A stretch of 64,000 bases of DNA from Elephas maximus indicus. Its lineage: Eukaryota > Chordata > Mammalia > Proboscidea > Elephantidae. How positions within the stretch are numbered: the first letter of the stretch is position 1; every line of letters starts with the position of its first letter. Shown in pieces: positions 45,218 to 55,212 of the stretch. The stretch is from the NCBI RefSeq assembly GCF_024166365.1, contig NC_064825.1, positions 106,654,480 to 106,718,479 of the forward strand, given 5' to 3'. The translations under genes and the position numbers were made by a program. Below the pieces are notes generated by a model. That model worked only from the letters and a program-made list of their open reading frames with translations. It had not been told where the DNA came from and searched no databases.

Positions 45218-46757
45218 AATTATGTGAATAATAGAGCTGAAATATGAAAGTAAAGGAAGGATATACAGTATTAAAAAATACTGTAGCAGAATTACACAGC
45301 TGTAGATATTCAGTCCCCAACATTAATGTCTTTTAAAATCCTTAGTTATATAGCGACTCTAGGCACTCTTATGTCCCTCTCAGATATGATTGAATGTTTA
45401 ATGCATATTAAAATAACTGTATAAATGTGCATTTTTACTAATCTCTTGGTGAGGAAGCAAATACATTTCCACCTCACACCTCATGTTCTTCATACCAGGT
45501 TCTTCAATATCCAGTGGAATCTGGCAGAAAGAAGATATAAGTTTTTTCAGAGAGTATGGCTTTGTATAACGAGAAGTAGATACTCAACAAAAATAATAAC
45601 CTATGAACAATAATCTGGTGCTCTCCAGAGAACTCCAAAACTGATGAGAAGTCCTTTTATCTTCCCTGACCTCATAGGAAAATCAGTATGTATCAAAGTG
45701 AGTACTTATTTTCTTCCAGCTTTCATTATTGCAAATAAACAAGATTTATATCGCATTCATTGAAGAGAGTTGATTTCCTAATTGTAATATCTACTGATAC
45801 CCAATTCAGTATTTTCAGACATAGGCAATGTGTGTATATAGGGACAAGGCAGGGTATCAGAAGGCCACAGCATCATAAGCAATGTCTTATATGAGATAAT
45901 GTATTTCCCCTAGAGCCATTTTATAATTTGATATGATATGATTGTATTTTTCTGTTTGTTTGATTATTCCTGGCTCAGTGAATACTGGTACTGCTATTTT
46001 CATTGTCTGTAGTATCATGTCAAACCACTAATTCTTTTACATTATACTGCCATCCTCATTATGAGCTGTATAGTAGTACATAGAAGTACCTCAGGTCCTT
46101 AATGTACAGAAGGATATAAAAGAAAATCCAAGAATCCGTGTATATCTCATCAGTGTAATTTGTCTCTATTCTCTTGAGTAATACAGAGATTTTTACTGAT
46201 TTTCCTTTAAACTACAGGATCTCTTTATCCAAACAGAATTTTTAAATGAAACTTCATTATATCAAACCAATGACAGTGACCTCACTTTCTCCCAATTTGC
46301 TCAAATTTCATCTCACTGTTTTAGGTATTTTCATGAGAAAATAAATCTGATTTGTTACAGACAACTTAATTAACATGCCCCTAGGGATGGACATATTTTA
46401 AGTGAACTTAAATTAAAGATATATTAACGTGTTTTAAGAAAATTAGTAGATAGATAATCTAAAAGACTGACACGCTGATTGTCCAATTTTTGTCATGGAG
46501 TCAAAGATGGGGCAGGAAAGGGCTGGGGTCAGTTAAATGAATAACACGCTACTCAACATATTCATCATCATATCCCTGTCATATAAAGTAAGTCACATGA
46601 GAAGAATTTACATATACATGTGTAAAGAAAATTTCTTTTAGGTAACTTACTGTCATCATAATTGAAAAGTTTGGATTCATATTATTCATAGTGGCTTTGA
46701 TTACTTAAAATCTACCAGATGATACTACATAAAAGCTATTGACAATGCTGATGTCTC
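45218..46757 (+). repeat. 5' flank of OR5
   Basis: The distal part (45218-46280) matches no other unit that I could align. From about 46290 it resembles the OR1 and OR2 flanks ('tttcatgagaaaataaatct'). I see no gene. Frame 45425-45613 is short and without a domain. Confidence 0.5.
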
Positions 46758-46787
46758 TATCCAGAACAGGTCTTTTGGTAGACCAAG
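46758..46787 (+). promoter_or_regulatory. 3' splice acceptor of OR5 exon
   Basis: 'gtctctatccag' followed by 'aacaggtcttttggtag' directly precedes the ATG, with the conserved block 'actacataaaagctattgac' upstream. Confidence 0.45.
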
Positions 46788-47742
46788 ATGGACAAACACA
46801 ATCTAACAGCGCTGAATGAATTCATTCTGATGGGAATCACAGACCGCCCTGAGCTGCAGGCTCCATTGTTCGGGCTGTTCCTCATCATCTACATGATCTC
46901 AGTGGTGGGCAATTTGGGCGTCATCATCCTCACCAAGATGGACTCCAGGCTACAAACTCCCATGTACTTTTTTTCTCAGACACCTGGCTATCACTGATCT
47001 TGGTTATTCAATAGCCGTGGGACCCAAAATGTTGGTAAATTTTGTTGTGGATGAAACCATAATCTCTTATTATTTTTGTGCTACACAGCTAGCTTTTTTT
47101 ATTTTGTTCATAAATGGTGAAATTTTTATTCTGTCAGTAATGTCTTATGACCGCTATGTGGCCATCTATAACCCTCTGCTCTACACAGTTATCATATCAC
47201 AAAGGACATGTTGGGTGCTGATGGCAATCGTCTACCTCCACAGCACATTTGTTTCTCTTCTGGTCATCATAAAAATTTTTAATTTATCCTTCTGTGGCCA
47301 CAATGTCATCAGGCATTTCTACTGTGACATTGTCCCGTTGTTATCTTTGCTCTGCTCAGACACGCATGAGATCAAATTGGTTATTTTCATCTTATCTGTT
47401 TTTGATCTGATATCATCCCTCCTAATAGTTCTTGTTTCTTACATACTCATAATTGTATCCATTCTCAGACTGAACTCAGCTGAGGGTAGGCACAAGGCCC
47501 TCTCCACCTGTGGATCCCACCTGACCGTGGTGGTAGTGTTCTATGGGACTTTAATCTTTATGTATGTGCAGCCCAAGTCCAGTCATTCCTTTGACGGTGA
47601 TAAAGTGGCTTCCATATTTTACACCCTGGTGGTCCCCATGTTGAATCCCTTGATCTATGGTTTGAGGAATAATGATGTGAAATATGCCTTACATAGGACT
47701 TTGGGACAATTATGCAATATATTTTCTCAAAGTTCACTATAA
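46788..47742 (+). pseudogene. OR5: OR8K-like olfactory receptor pseudogene (single T-run frameshift)
   Basis: [16 protein letters not shown] start, GNLGVIILT in TM1, then one extra T in the Phe61-Phe62 tract (seven T at 46968-46974; intact copies have six). From 47017 to 47742 the other frame is open to the end: 'SYDRYVAIYNPLLY' (the usual Cys of AIC is Tyr), '[14 protein letters not shown]', '[11 protein letters not shown]' and '[15 protein letters not shown]', ending 'CNIFSQSSL'. Everything except the one-base insertion looks like a working receptor of about 317 residues. It may therefore be a very recent loss, a polymorphism or a base-call error. The Cys-to-Tyr change after DRY is a second oddity. 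Confidence 0.93.
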
Positions 47743-48628
47743 CGTATCATTCATACAAATTACATTATGGGCTTTAAACTTTTTTCTGTGTGCCTCCAGA
47801 GGTGATAGCAAGCACAAAAGCACAGATAACATATATTTCTATATTGCCTTTTATCACTCACTCTACTAAGGCTGTAAGAAGATTAATAAATGAAACTGTC
47901 CAAGGTGTTGCCTTCCTTGAGCTAGAGTGATGCATTATAAGCATAATAATTAAGAGATTTTATAGTATATTAGAATGTGTAGGAAGTAATAGATTTAAAA
48001 AGAATTAAAGATGAAGAGTGAATAAGCTGATTGGGATAGGGAAAGAGTAGTAGATACAAGAAGAGTTTGAAGTTTCAGGTATTTTCTTCATGCAGTAGAA
48101 AAAAAATGTGCAGAAAGTGTGTGTGTGTCCATGCAAGTGTGTATGTATGCATGCACACGGCCTGTTTGCACACACGTGTGCATACCTTCTGTTTTAGTGA
48201 TCATACCATGCCCTGGTGTGTCTAATTCTAACTGCAAGAAAGCTCAGTGCTGTAGGATGATGCGAAGTACTCAGTCATCTGAATTTGCTCAAATGTCTGC
48301 CCTCTAAACCTTGAAATCCCTTTTTCATCATCAGTGCCTTTACTTTCATATTTGAGTACTCAGAGTCTGTTTACTTTGTTAGTATTATTATTATATTGTA
48401 ATAGTAATAGAACAGTAACAAAATACAGTTAGTGTATTCAATAAGATCAGCTCAGTATCTGGGTTTATCTGAGTCAACTCATTTTGTCTCTGTCAGTGGA
48501 TACACCAGTTAAGATAAATTCATTGACCTCAACCATAGGTGTTTCCAGATGTTTACATTTTTTCCCCTACTGGATTGATGTTGCTTCCTAATTGTTGATT
48601 TTGTCTCACAGACTCTTTTTGTCTACAA
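47743..48628 (+). repeat. 3' flank of OR5
   Basis: OR1/OR2/OR4-type flank ('cattatgggctttaaact', 'ctaactgcaagaaagctcag'), including a TG/CATG tract near 48112-48180. It stops at about 48628, where an OR3/OR6-type receptor 3' end begins. Confidence 0.7.
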
Positions 48629-49680
48629 AAAATCTACCATGCTCTACATAGGGCATGGAAAAAAATGTGCAGTATCTTTTCTACAGCCGTGTATAACATA
48701 TGGTTCCTATAAACTACGTCGTGAACTTCAAACCTTGTCTGTGGGCTCCATATCATTCATATAAATTACATTATGGGCTTTCAACTTTATTCTGAGTGCC
48801 TCCAGAAGGGGAAAGCCAGCACAAAAGCAAAGATAGGTTCAACATATATTTCTATGTCACTTTACTAAGAGCTCTAAATAGATAATAAATGAAACAATAA
48901 GAAATGCTGCCTTTCTTGAGCAAAGAGATGAATTATAAGCATAATAGCTAAGAAATTTTATAGTATGTTAGAATGTGCTGGGGGTGATAGATTTTAAGAA
49001 AATGAAAAGTGAGTATGCTGAGTGGGATAGGGAAACCAGTAGATACAGGTAGAGTTCCAACCATCTGGTGTTTTCCTAGCCCAGTAGGAAAAAAAAAAAA
49101 ATTGTAGAAAGTGTGTATGTGTGTGTGTGTGTGCCAGCACATCTGTTTTGAGCTCGTTCTCTGCCCTGGGGTGGGTAATTCTGATTGGAAGAAGGCTTAG
49201 TGGGGTGGGATGATTCGAAGTACTCAGTCATCTGAATTTGCTCAAATGTCCACTTTCTAAACCTTGAAATCCCTCCCTCTTTTTTTTAATCAATGCCTTT
49301 ACTTTCATATATGAGCCCTTAGAGTCTGTTTACTTTGTTATTATTTTTATTATTATTTTATTGTAATAGGAATATAAACAATTACAAAATAAAGTTATTA
49401 TATTCAACAGGAGCTGCTCGGTATCCATTTTATCCAAATCAGCCATTTTTGTCTGTATCAGTGTATATACCAGTTAAGATAAAGTTATTGAGGTCAGCCA
49501 CAGAAGTTTCCAGGTTTTTACCTTTTTTTTCTCTACCACATTGATATTGGTTCCTAATTTCATGTTTTTGTCACATAGATTGTTATCCTTCTCTCTCTAG
49601 AAAACAATAATTGTTTTTGTATAGAAGACATTTTCTAATTGTTTATGAATCCTTCCTTATATAAGAGTTCTAATAAAATT
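48629..49680 (+). pseudogene. Chimeric OR 3'-end relic
   Basis: The first ~120 bases (48629-48749) match the C-terminal codons and early 3'UTR of the OR3/OR6 type ('catgctctacatagggcatg', 'cagtatcttttctacag', 'taacatatggttcctataaa'). At about 48750 the sequence switches to the OR1/OR2/OR4/OR5-type 3' flank ('atatcattcatataaatta') and repeats the whole flank up to about 49680, including a TG tract at 49110-49136. It is a leftover of a deleted receptor, with unequal crossing-over between sublineages the simplest explanation. No coding capacity remains. Confidence 0.8.
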
Positions 49681-49800
49681 GTAGTAAATCCATACATGAA
49701 ACAATACTCAGCAATAAAAAAGAACATATTATTGATTCACACAAAAGTGTGAATGGGCCTCAGTAGAATGATCTGAGGTGAAAAAAGCCCATCACAAAAG
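49681..49800 (+). mobile_element. Ancient L1 remnant (unit E copy)
   Basis: Only the last ~120 bases of the ancient L1 ('gtagtaaatccatacatgaa', 'caataaaaaagaacatatta') remain, versus about 2 kb in units B and D. A deletion has joined them to the OR flank. Confidence 0.65.
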
Positions 49801-50060
49801 ATTGTTGTTAGCTGCCACCGAGTAGACTCCAACACATGGCGACCTCATGGAAAACAAAACAAAATGTTGCCTAGCCCTATGCTATCCTCACGATCATTGG
49901 TATGTTTGAGTCCATTTCTGCGGCAACTGTGTCAATCCATCTCATGGAGGGCTTCCCTCATTCTCGTTGGCCATTTTTGTCACCAAATATGATGTTCTCT
50001 TCCAGCAACTGATGTTTCTGGATAACATGTTCAAAGCAAGAAAGTGGACAATGTTCTCTT
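49801..50060 (-). mobile_element. RTE 3'-end fragment (unit E copy)
   Basis: 'attgttgttagctgccaccg', 'gtagactccaacacatggcg', 'tgctatcctcacgatcattg': the same insertion as in units B and D. Confidence 0.75.
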
Positions 50061-50099
50061 GGAGACAATAAAATATCTACCATTAAAGAATTTTTGTTT

Positions 50100-50300
50100 T
50101 GGTGGGTGCCTTTGAGTTGATTGCAACACATTGCAACCTATAAGACAGAGAAGAACTGCCCTATAGCGTTGTGTAGCCTGTAATCTTTATGGGTGCAGAT
50201 GGCCAGGTCCTTTTTGCTCATAATGGCTAGACGGTTCACACTGCCAACATTTCAGTTAATGATGGGTGTTTGTACATTGCACGAAAAGAGTGCTTTCCAT
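50100..50300 (-). mobile_element. Older AfroSINE-related SINE (unit E copy)
   Basis: Counterpart of 13578-13775 and 43570-43770 ('gtaatctttatgggtgcaga', 'gatggccaggtcc'). Confidence 0.68.
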
Positions 50301-50338
50301 TAAAGAAAAGACAAGTGAAATATATACGTAGATATAAA

Positions 50339-50503
50339 CCTTAACCAAACTTGTTGCCAACCAGTTGATGCTGACTCATAGTGACCCTATAGGAGAGAGT
50401 AGAACTGCCCTACAGAGTTTCCAAGGAGGGCCTGGTGGATTTGAACTCCCGACCTTTTGGTTAGCAGCCGTAGCACTTAACCACTACGCCACCAGGGTTT
50501 CCA
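50339..50503 (-). mobile_element. AfroSINE
   Basis: Full minus-strand copy ending 'actacgccaccagggtttcc', followed by a GA tract (50510-50532). It is not present in units B or D at this place. Confidence 0.9.
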
Positions 50504-51289
50504 TATATGTATAGAGAGAGAGAGAAAGAGAAATTTAATAAAGGAAAATAAAACAAACAAGCAAAAAACCTAAACTGACAGGTGATGTCAATTGAGTATA
50601 AAATGAGAAGCAAGGGTAACATTTCTGTTCCTGAGGTCAACAAGAAAGCAAAACAAAACAAAGAAACAAAAAAGCCCTGAACAATAGCAGTAGCAGCAAC
50701 AATAACAACAGCAAACAGGGAAGTGATACTCACATATGCACAATGCATTATTTTATTCTATCTAAGTATTTTAAATAATGTAATAAAAAAGCATACAAGC
50801 ACTTCATTTTGTCATCCATTTGAAGAGACCACTGTAAAAATGGGAAATATTGATAGCCCTGACTTATAGATACAATATTTTATTCCAAATCCCTGTGTGG
50901 TTAAAATGGTACATTAGCAAAAAGTAAAATGTAAGAAGGTATGAAATAGATAAATACAAATATGCATAAACACTATAGGAAAAAAAACTTGCTCACTGGT
51001 GAAAACAAGTCATCCTGGACATTTAACAGACAACTCCCAGGTATTTTGTTAAGCTTTCAAATGCTTCAGGGACAATCAACAAATTGCTTGGCATCTCCTC
51101 AGGGAATATCACCAAGGATGAAAAGCAATCCATAAATGCTTCTCACTATGCCATGTTAAGCAACACATGTGGGAGTCAAGACAGAGGCTTCATTGCAGGT
51201 AAGAAGATAAGACTGTTTCCAAGTTTTACTAATAACCAGAATGTTTCAGTGACATTTGCAGGATCCCACCTTTATTCAATGGCAACCAA
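50504..51289 (+). repeat. Inter-unit block after OR5
   Basis: Paralogous to 14200-14930 and 44040-44790 ('aacatttctgttcctgaggt', 'catctcctcagggaatatc'). The frame 51084-51428 runs into the next SINE and is not a gene. Confidence 0.6.
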
Positions 51290-51443
51290 ACCCAATGTCA
51301 CCAAGTTGATACAGACTCATTGTGACCCTATAGGACAGAATAGAACTGTCTCATGGGGTTTCCAAGGAGCACTTTGTGGATTTGAACAGCTGACCTTTTG
51401 GTTAGCAGCCATAGATTTTAACTACTAAGCCACCAGGCTTTCC
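51290..51443 (-). mobile_element. AfroSINE with near-perfect target-site duplication
   Basis: It is inserted into 'cctttattcaatggcaaagt', which is uninterrupted at 44780. The flanks read attcaatggcaa on the left and attcaacggccaa on the right. Confidence 0.88.
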
Positions 51444-51684
51444 ATTCAACGGCCAAGTCGATGCAAAATGATAAGAGTTCTGATTCAGTTCTGTGCGCAT
51501 TCTACTCTTCAATAGTTCTTGAAACTAGGGTCTCTCCCTCCTCTTTTTCTTCATATTATTTTTCAAATATTCTCAATTTGTTTCAGAGGTTATATGCTTA
51601 TAAGCATCTTTGAAACATTATTATTATGTGGCTAAATAGTATTTTTACTTTATATAAGTAATTATATGAATAAAAGACAACAGA

Positions 51685-51812
51685 CAAGGAAACCAGTAGG
51701 AATCAGTTCTGGCTCATACTGTCCCATGTGTGTCAGAGAACTGGGCCCCACAGAGTTTTCAATGGCCGTGGCCTTTCAGAACTAGATCTTTCTTTCTTCC
51801 AAGGCATCTCTG
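51685..51812 (-). mobile_element. Old SINE, second type (truncated)
   Basis: Counterpart of 45028-45217 ('tgtcagagaactgggcccca', 'ctttcttccaaggcatctct'), cut at 51812 by an RTE tail. Confidence 0.55.
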
Positions 51813-51814
51813 AG

Positions 51815-51873
51815 TGAACCCTGTTGTCTTCGGTCTGTGATCAGTACCGACTCCATGGCACCTGACAACAACA
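51815..51873 (+). mobile_element. RTE 3' tail fragment
   Basis: 'gtaccgactccatggcacct' followed by gacaacaaca: only the last ~60 bases of an RTE. Confidence 0.6.
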
Positions 51874-52069
51874 GCTATTAAGATTATTGGGGATCATTAA
51901 ATATTTTAATGAATCACAGATTATTTCAAATAATAACTGCAATAATATTTAACTTGTATATCAACCTGTTCCGTTAGTATTCTCTCTCTCTCTTTCTCAA
52001 TCTGTCTCTCATTTTCAGGAGCCCCTTCAAGGAAAACCGATTTAAGTGGATTTGACAAATTTATTTTCT

Positions 52070-52670
52070 TTGGGAGAGATAGGTATCACTGAGTTGTGTG
52101 GTGTTCCTTTTGGTCTGTATGATTACTATAGTGGGAAGCTCTTGGATGTTTACATTAACCAGAACAATACCTAATCTATCACATATTTTCAACTGATTCT
52201 TTCACATCTTAGTCTGTATGAATGCCACAACCTACAATTCCACGGTGTTCAACTTTTGCAACTGCATGTGGTACTTCTGCCTCTCTCCATTGTATCATCT
52301 TGGAATGGTTTTCCCAGGCATGTAATGAAGCACTCAATAAATAAATGCATCACTCAAATGTTAGCTTAAGAAAGAGGTTTTAATTTATTTTAAAAAAAGA
52401 AGGGGAAAAAGAAAAAGTCCAGTAGTGGGGCCTGATGTCTCTCATCGATTCAGTAGCTCAGCATAATCAAAGTTAATATATTTGCCAATTCCTTAACCTT
52501 AAATTAAATTCCCCCAAAATTGAAGCACACACGTCAACAAAGTTCAGGAAGCAGAAGACAATGGGGAATAAATTTTATCCTCACTGCCCTCCTTTTTAAA
52601 AGGAAGTAACATCAATCCCATATTTATTTTTCTAAAAATGTGGCTGAACTTCTCAAGGCAGGAGCTCACA
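52070..52670 (-). repeat. Unrecognised ~600-bp repeat, copy 2 (inverted relative to 21225-21850)
   Basis: Its reverse complement aligns through most of 21225-21850 with a few small gaps. The right end meets an L1 5'UTR fragment. No open frame is shared by the two copies. See the copy 1 entry for the shared stretches. Confidence 0.7.
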
Positions 52671-52689
52671 AATCCTGTGGATCTGCCCC

Positions 52690-53080
52690 TTTGTCCAGCC
52701 ACTGGCCTAAGGGGTTCACTGACTTGCAGTGCCCTTCATCCTGCCTAGACCTGTGTGGCCCAATTCAACACCACATGCCCTTATTAGCATAAAAAGCAGG
52801 GCATATTCCTGAAGCCAAATTTCAACTGCAGGAGCCAAGGGGGAGCTGCAGATTTGTGATATTTGACAACATTCTGCCTCTTAAGCAGGGGCCTCACCCA
52901 CCCACACAAGGGGTCTGAGGGCTGGCTACTCCACCCACTCCATCTAGCCACCCATGACAGGCATATGAAAACAAGTGGTGCCTCCTAGACCCTCCAGCCA
53001 ACAGCACTGGATTCCCAAGAACAGGCTGCAATACCCCTCCGTACCCCACTGCCCACATAGACATATGCCTACACCTACAA
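52690..53080 (+). mobile_element. Orphan L1 5'UTR fragment upstream of OR6
   Basis: It matches the 5'UTR of L1 copy 3 (about 59470-59800): 'gacctgtgtggcccaattca' with 'gacctgtgtgggcctatttc', 'ccacccatgacaggcatatg' with 'ccacctgtgacaggggtcca', and 'tggtgcctcctagaccctcc'. No ORF1 or ORF2 follows; it ends at an A run (53079-53096). It lies on the same strand as OR6, about 0.5-0.9 kb before its ATG. Confidence 0.7.
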
Positions 53081-53104
53081 AAAAAAAAAAAAAAAACACC
53101 TACG

Positions 53105-53166
53105 TCTTTTTCTGTATCTATATCTACATCTACATTTACATCTATATCTATATGTATATCTATATC
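53105..53166. repeat. TATC/CATC microsatellite
   Basis: Hexamer-like tatctacatc and tatctatatc repeats directly after the A run that ends the L1 piece. Confidence 0.85.
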
Positions 53167-53350
53167 GGGGGTTCTCAACTTCTTCCTTAGTGATATTTTG
53201 GGCTAGAAATTTTATCATTGTGTGGAGTTACCCTGTATACAGTAGAATGTTTAGTAACATCCCAGGTTTCCATTACATACCAGTAGTACCCATCTCCTAC
53301 TTGTGACATCCAAAGTGTCCCAGGCATTGACAAATGTTCTTTCGGGAGCA
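53167..53350 (-). mobile_element. MER5A-like hAT DNA transposon (OR6 copy)
   Basis: 'gggttctcaacttcttcctt', 'agtagaatgtttagtaacat', 'cttgtgacatccaaagtgtc'. Orthologous in position to 17393-17577 before OR3. Confidence 0.78.
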
Positions 53351-53580
53351 GATATTCTCCGACTGATACCAAGTTAGCTTTCTCTTTCTCTCCCTATTCT
53401 CTCCCTTTCTGTCTCCCTGTGCCTCTATCTTTACGTACCTATGCTTTGTTTGAGGGAGGTGGGTTTGCTTTCAAATATCTGTATTGGAAAGTTTGTATTT
53501 ATCTTATTCATTTAGCATGCTGCCTTTGTATACTAAAAATCTACCAGATGATACCACATAAAGCCTAATGACTATGCTGA

Positions 53581-53616
53581 TGTCTCTATCCAGAATAGGT
53601 TTCCTGATAGACCTAG
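53581..53616 (+). promoter_or_regulatory. 3' splice acceptor of OR6 exon
   Basis: 'tgtctctatccag' puts AG at 53592-53593, 23 bases before the ATG. An upstream cataaag block replaces the ataaaag of other copies. Confidence 0.5.
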
Positions 53617-54585
53617 ATGGGCAAACAAAATCTAACAGTGCTGAATGAGTTCATTCTGACGGGAATCACAGACCGCCCAGAGCTGCAGGCTCCATTGTTC
53701 GGGCTGTTCCTCATCATCTACATGATCTCAGTGGTGGGCAACTTGGACATCATCATCCTCACCAAGATGGACTCCAAGCTACAAACTCCCATGTACTTTT
53801 TTCTCAGACACCTGGCTATCACTGATCTTGGTTATTCAACAGCCGTGGGACCCAAAATGCTAGTCAATTTTGTTGTGGATGAAAATAAAATCTCCTATTA
53901 TTTTTGTGCTATACAGCTAGCTTTCTTTCTCATGTTCATCATTAGTGAATTTTTCATTCTGTCAGCAATGTCTTATGATCGCTATGTGGACATCTGTCAC
54001 CCTCTGCTCTACACAGTCATCATGTCACAAAGGGTGTGTTGGGTGCTGGTGGCAATTCCCTATCTCTACAGCACATTTGTTTCTCTTCTGGTCACCCTAA
54101 AGATTTTTAATTTATCCTTCTGTGGCTACAATGTCATCAGTCTTTTCTACTGTGACTGTCTCCCCTTAGTATCTTTGCTCTGCTCAAACACACATGAAAT
54201 TGAATTGATCATTCTCATTGCAGCATCTATTGATTTGATTTCATACCTTCTAATAGTTCTTGTTTCTTATCTGCTTCTTTTAGTAGCCATTCTCAGGTTA
54301 AACTCAGCTGAGGGTAGGCACAAGGCCTTCCCCACTTGTGGATCCCACCTGACCGTGGTGGTCCTGTACTATGGGACTTTAATCTTTATGCATGTGCAGC
54401 CCAAGTCCAGTCATTCCTTTGACGGTGATAAAGTGGCTTCCATATTTTACACCCTGGTTATTCCCATGTTGAATCCCTTGATTTATAGCTTGAGGAACAA
54501 AGATGTGAAGTATGCCCTATGTAGCACATGGAAAAAAATACGCAATATCTTTTCTACAGTTTGGCACATCATGTGGTTCATATAA
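53617..54585 (+). CDS. OR6: intact OR8K-like olfactory receptor
   Basis: A 322-residue single-exon class II odorant receptor GPCR. Landmarks: MGKQNLT with the N5 glycosylation site; GNLDII at 41-46 in TM1; PMYFFL at 58-63; Cys97; MSYDRYVDICHPLLY at 118-132; SFCGY 167-171 and LFYCD 176-180; [17 protein letters not shown] at 230-245; [12 protein letters not shown] at 261-272; [15 protein letters not shown] at 283-297; tail CSTWKKIRNIFSTVW. Oddities: Asp125 replaces Ala in DRYVAIC, Asp44 replaces Gly in GNLG, Pro239 replaces Ser in KAFST, and His129 replaces Asn. These are conserved positions in OR2, so the receptor may be functionally altered though its frame is clean. It is sister to the OR3 pseudogene by shared MER5A, SINE and tail. 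Confidence 0.95.
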   Translation: MGKQNLTVLNEFILTGITDRPELQAPLFGLFLIIYMISVVGNLDIIILTKMDSKLQTPMYFFLRHLAITDLGYSTAVGPKMLVNFVVDENKISYYFCAIQLAFFLMFIISEFFILSAMSYDRYVDICHPLLYTVIMSQRVCWVLVAIPYLYSTFVSLLVTLKIFNLSFCGYNVISLFYCDCLPLVSLLCSNTHEIELIILIAASIDLISYLLIVLVSYLLLLVAILRLNSAEGRHKAFPTCGSHLTVVVLYYGTLIFMHVQPKSSHSFDGDKVASIFYTLVIPMLNPLIYSLRNKDVKYALCSTWKKIRNIFSTVWHIMWFI

Positions 54586-54813
54586 ATTAAGTCATGGGCT
54601 TCAAGTCTTGTCTGTATGCCTTCATAAGTTACAATGAGCACAAATACATCCCGCATGTATTGATAAATTTCCTTCTATGTGTCAGTCACTTTTCTAAATG
54701 CATTGATGAAGAAAAGAGTAAACAAAAGAGTAAAAATGTTTTCCTTCCTTGAAGGGAAGAAGCGGATCACAAACAATAATTAGGTAAATTTTATAGTACA
54801 GAAGAATGTGTTG

Positions 54814-55008
54814 GGGTCCTATTGGCACAGTGGTTAAAGCGTTTGGCTGCTAACTGAAAGGTCACCAGTTCGAACCCACCAGCCCTTCTATGGGACAAAG
54901 CTGTGGCAGTCTGCTTCCACAAAGATTTACAGCCTTGGAAACCTTATGGGGCAATTCTAGGGTTTTGTTTTTTTTTTTTAGGAGTCAGAATGTACTGGAC
55001 AGCAGTGC
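54814..55008 (+). mobile_element. AfroSINE, longer subtype, damaged (shared with OR3 unit)
   Basis: Counterpart of 19043-19242. A T run and a small deletion interrupt the 3' half ('gcaattctagggttttg', then T runs, then 'aggagtcagaatg'). Confidence 0.78.
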
Positions 55009-55048
55009 ATTTTTTTTTTTTTTTTAAAGAATGTGTTATATATTTGGC

Positions 55049-55212
55049 TATAAACAAAAGCCTTTGTCATTGAGTAGATTCTGAGTCATAGCAACCTTAT
55101 AGGACAGGGTAGAACTGCTCCATAGGATTTCCAAGGAGCAGCTGGTGGATTTGAACTGCTGACCTTTTGGTCAGCAGCCAAGCTCTTAACCAGTACACCA
55201 CCAGGGCTCCAG
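55049..55212 (-). mobile_element. AfroSINE
   Basis: Minus-strand copy ending 'gtacaccaccagggctcc'. It is absent after OR3 at the matching place (about 19255), hence younger than the OR3/OR6 split. Confidence 0.88.
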
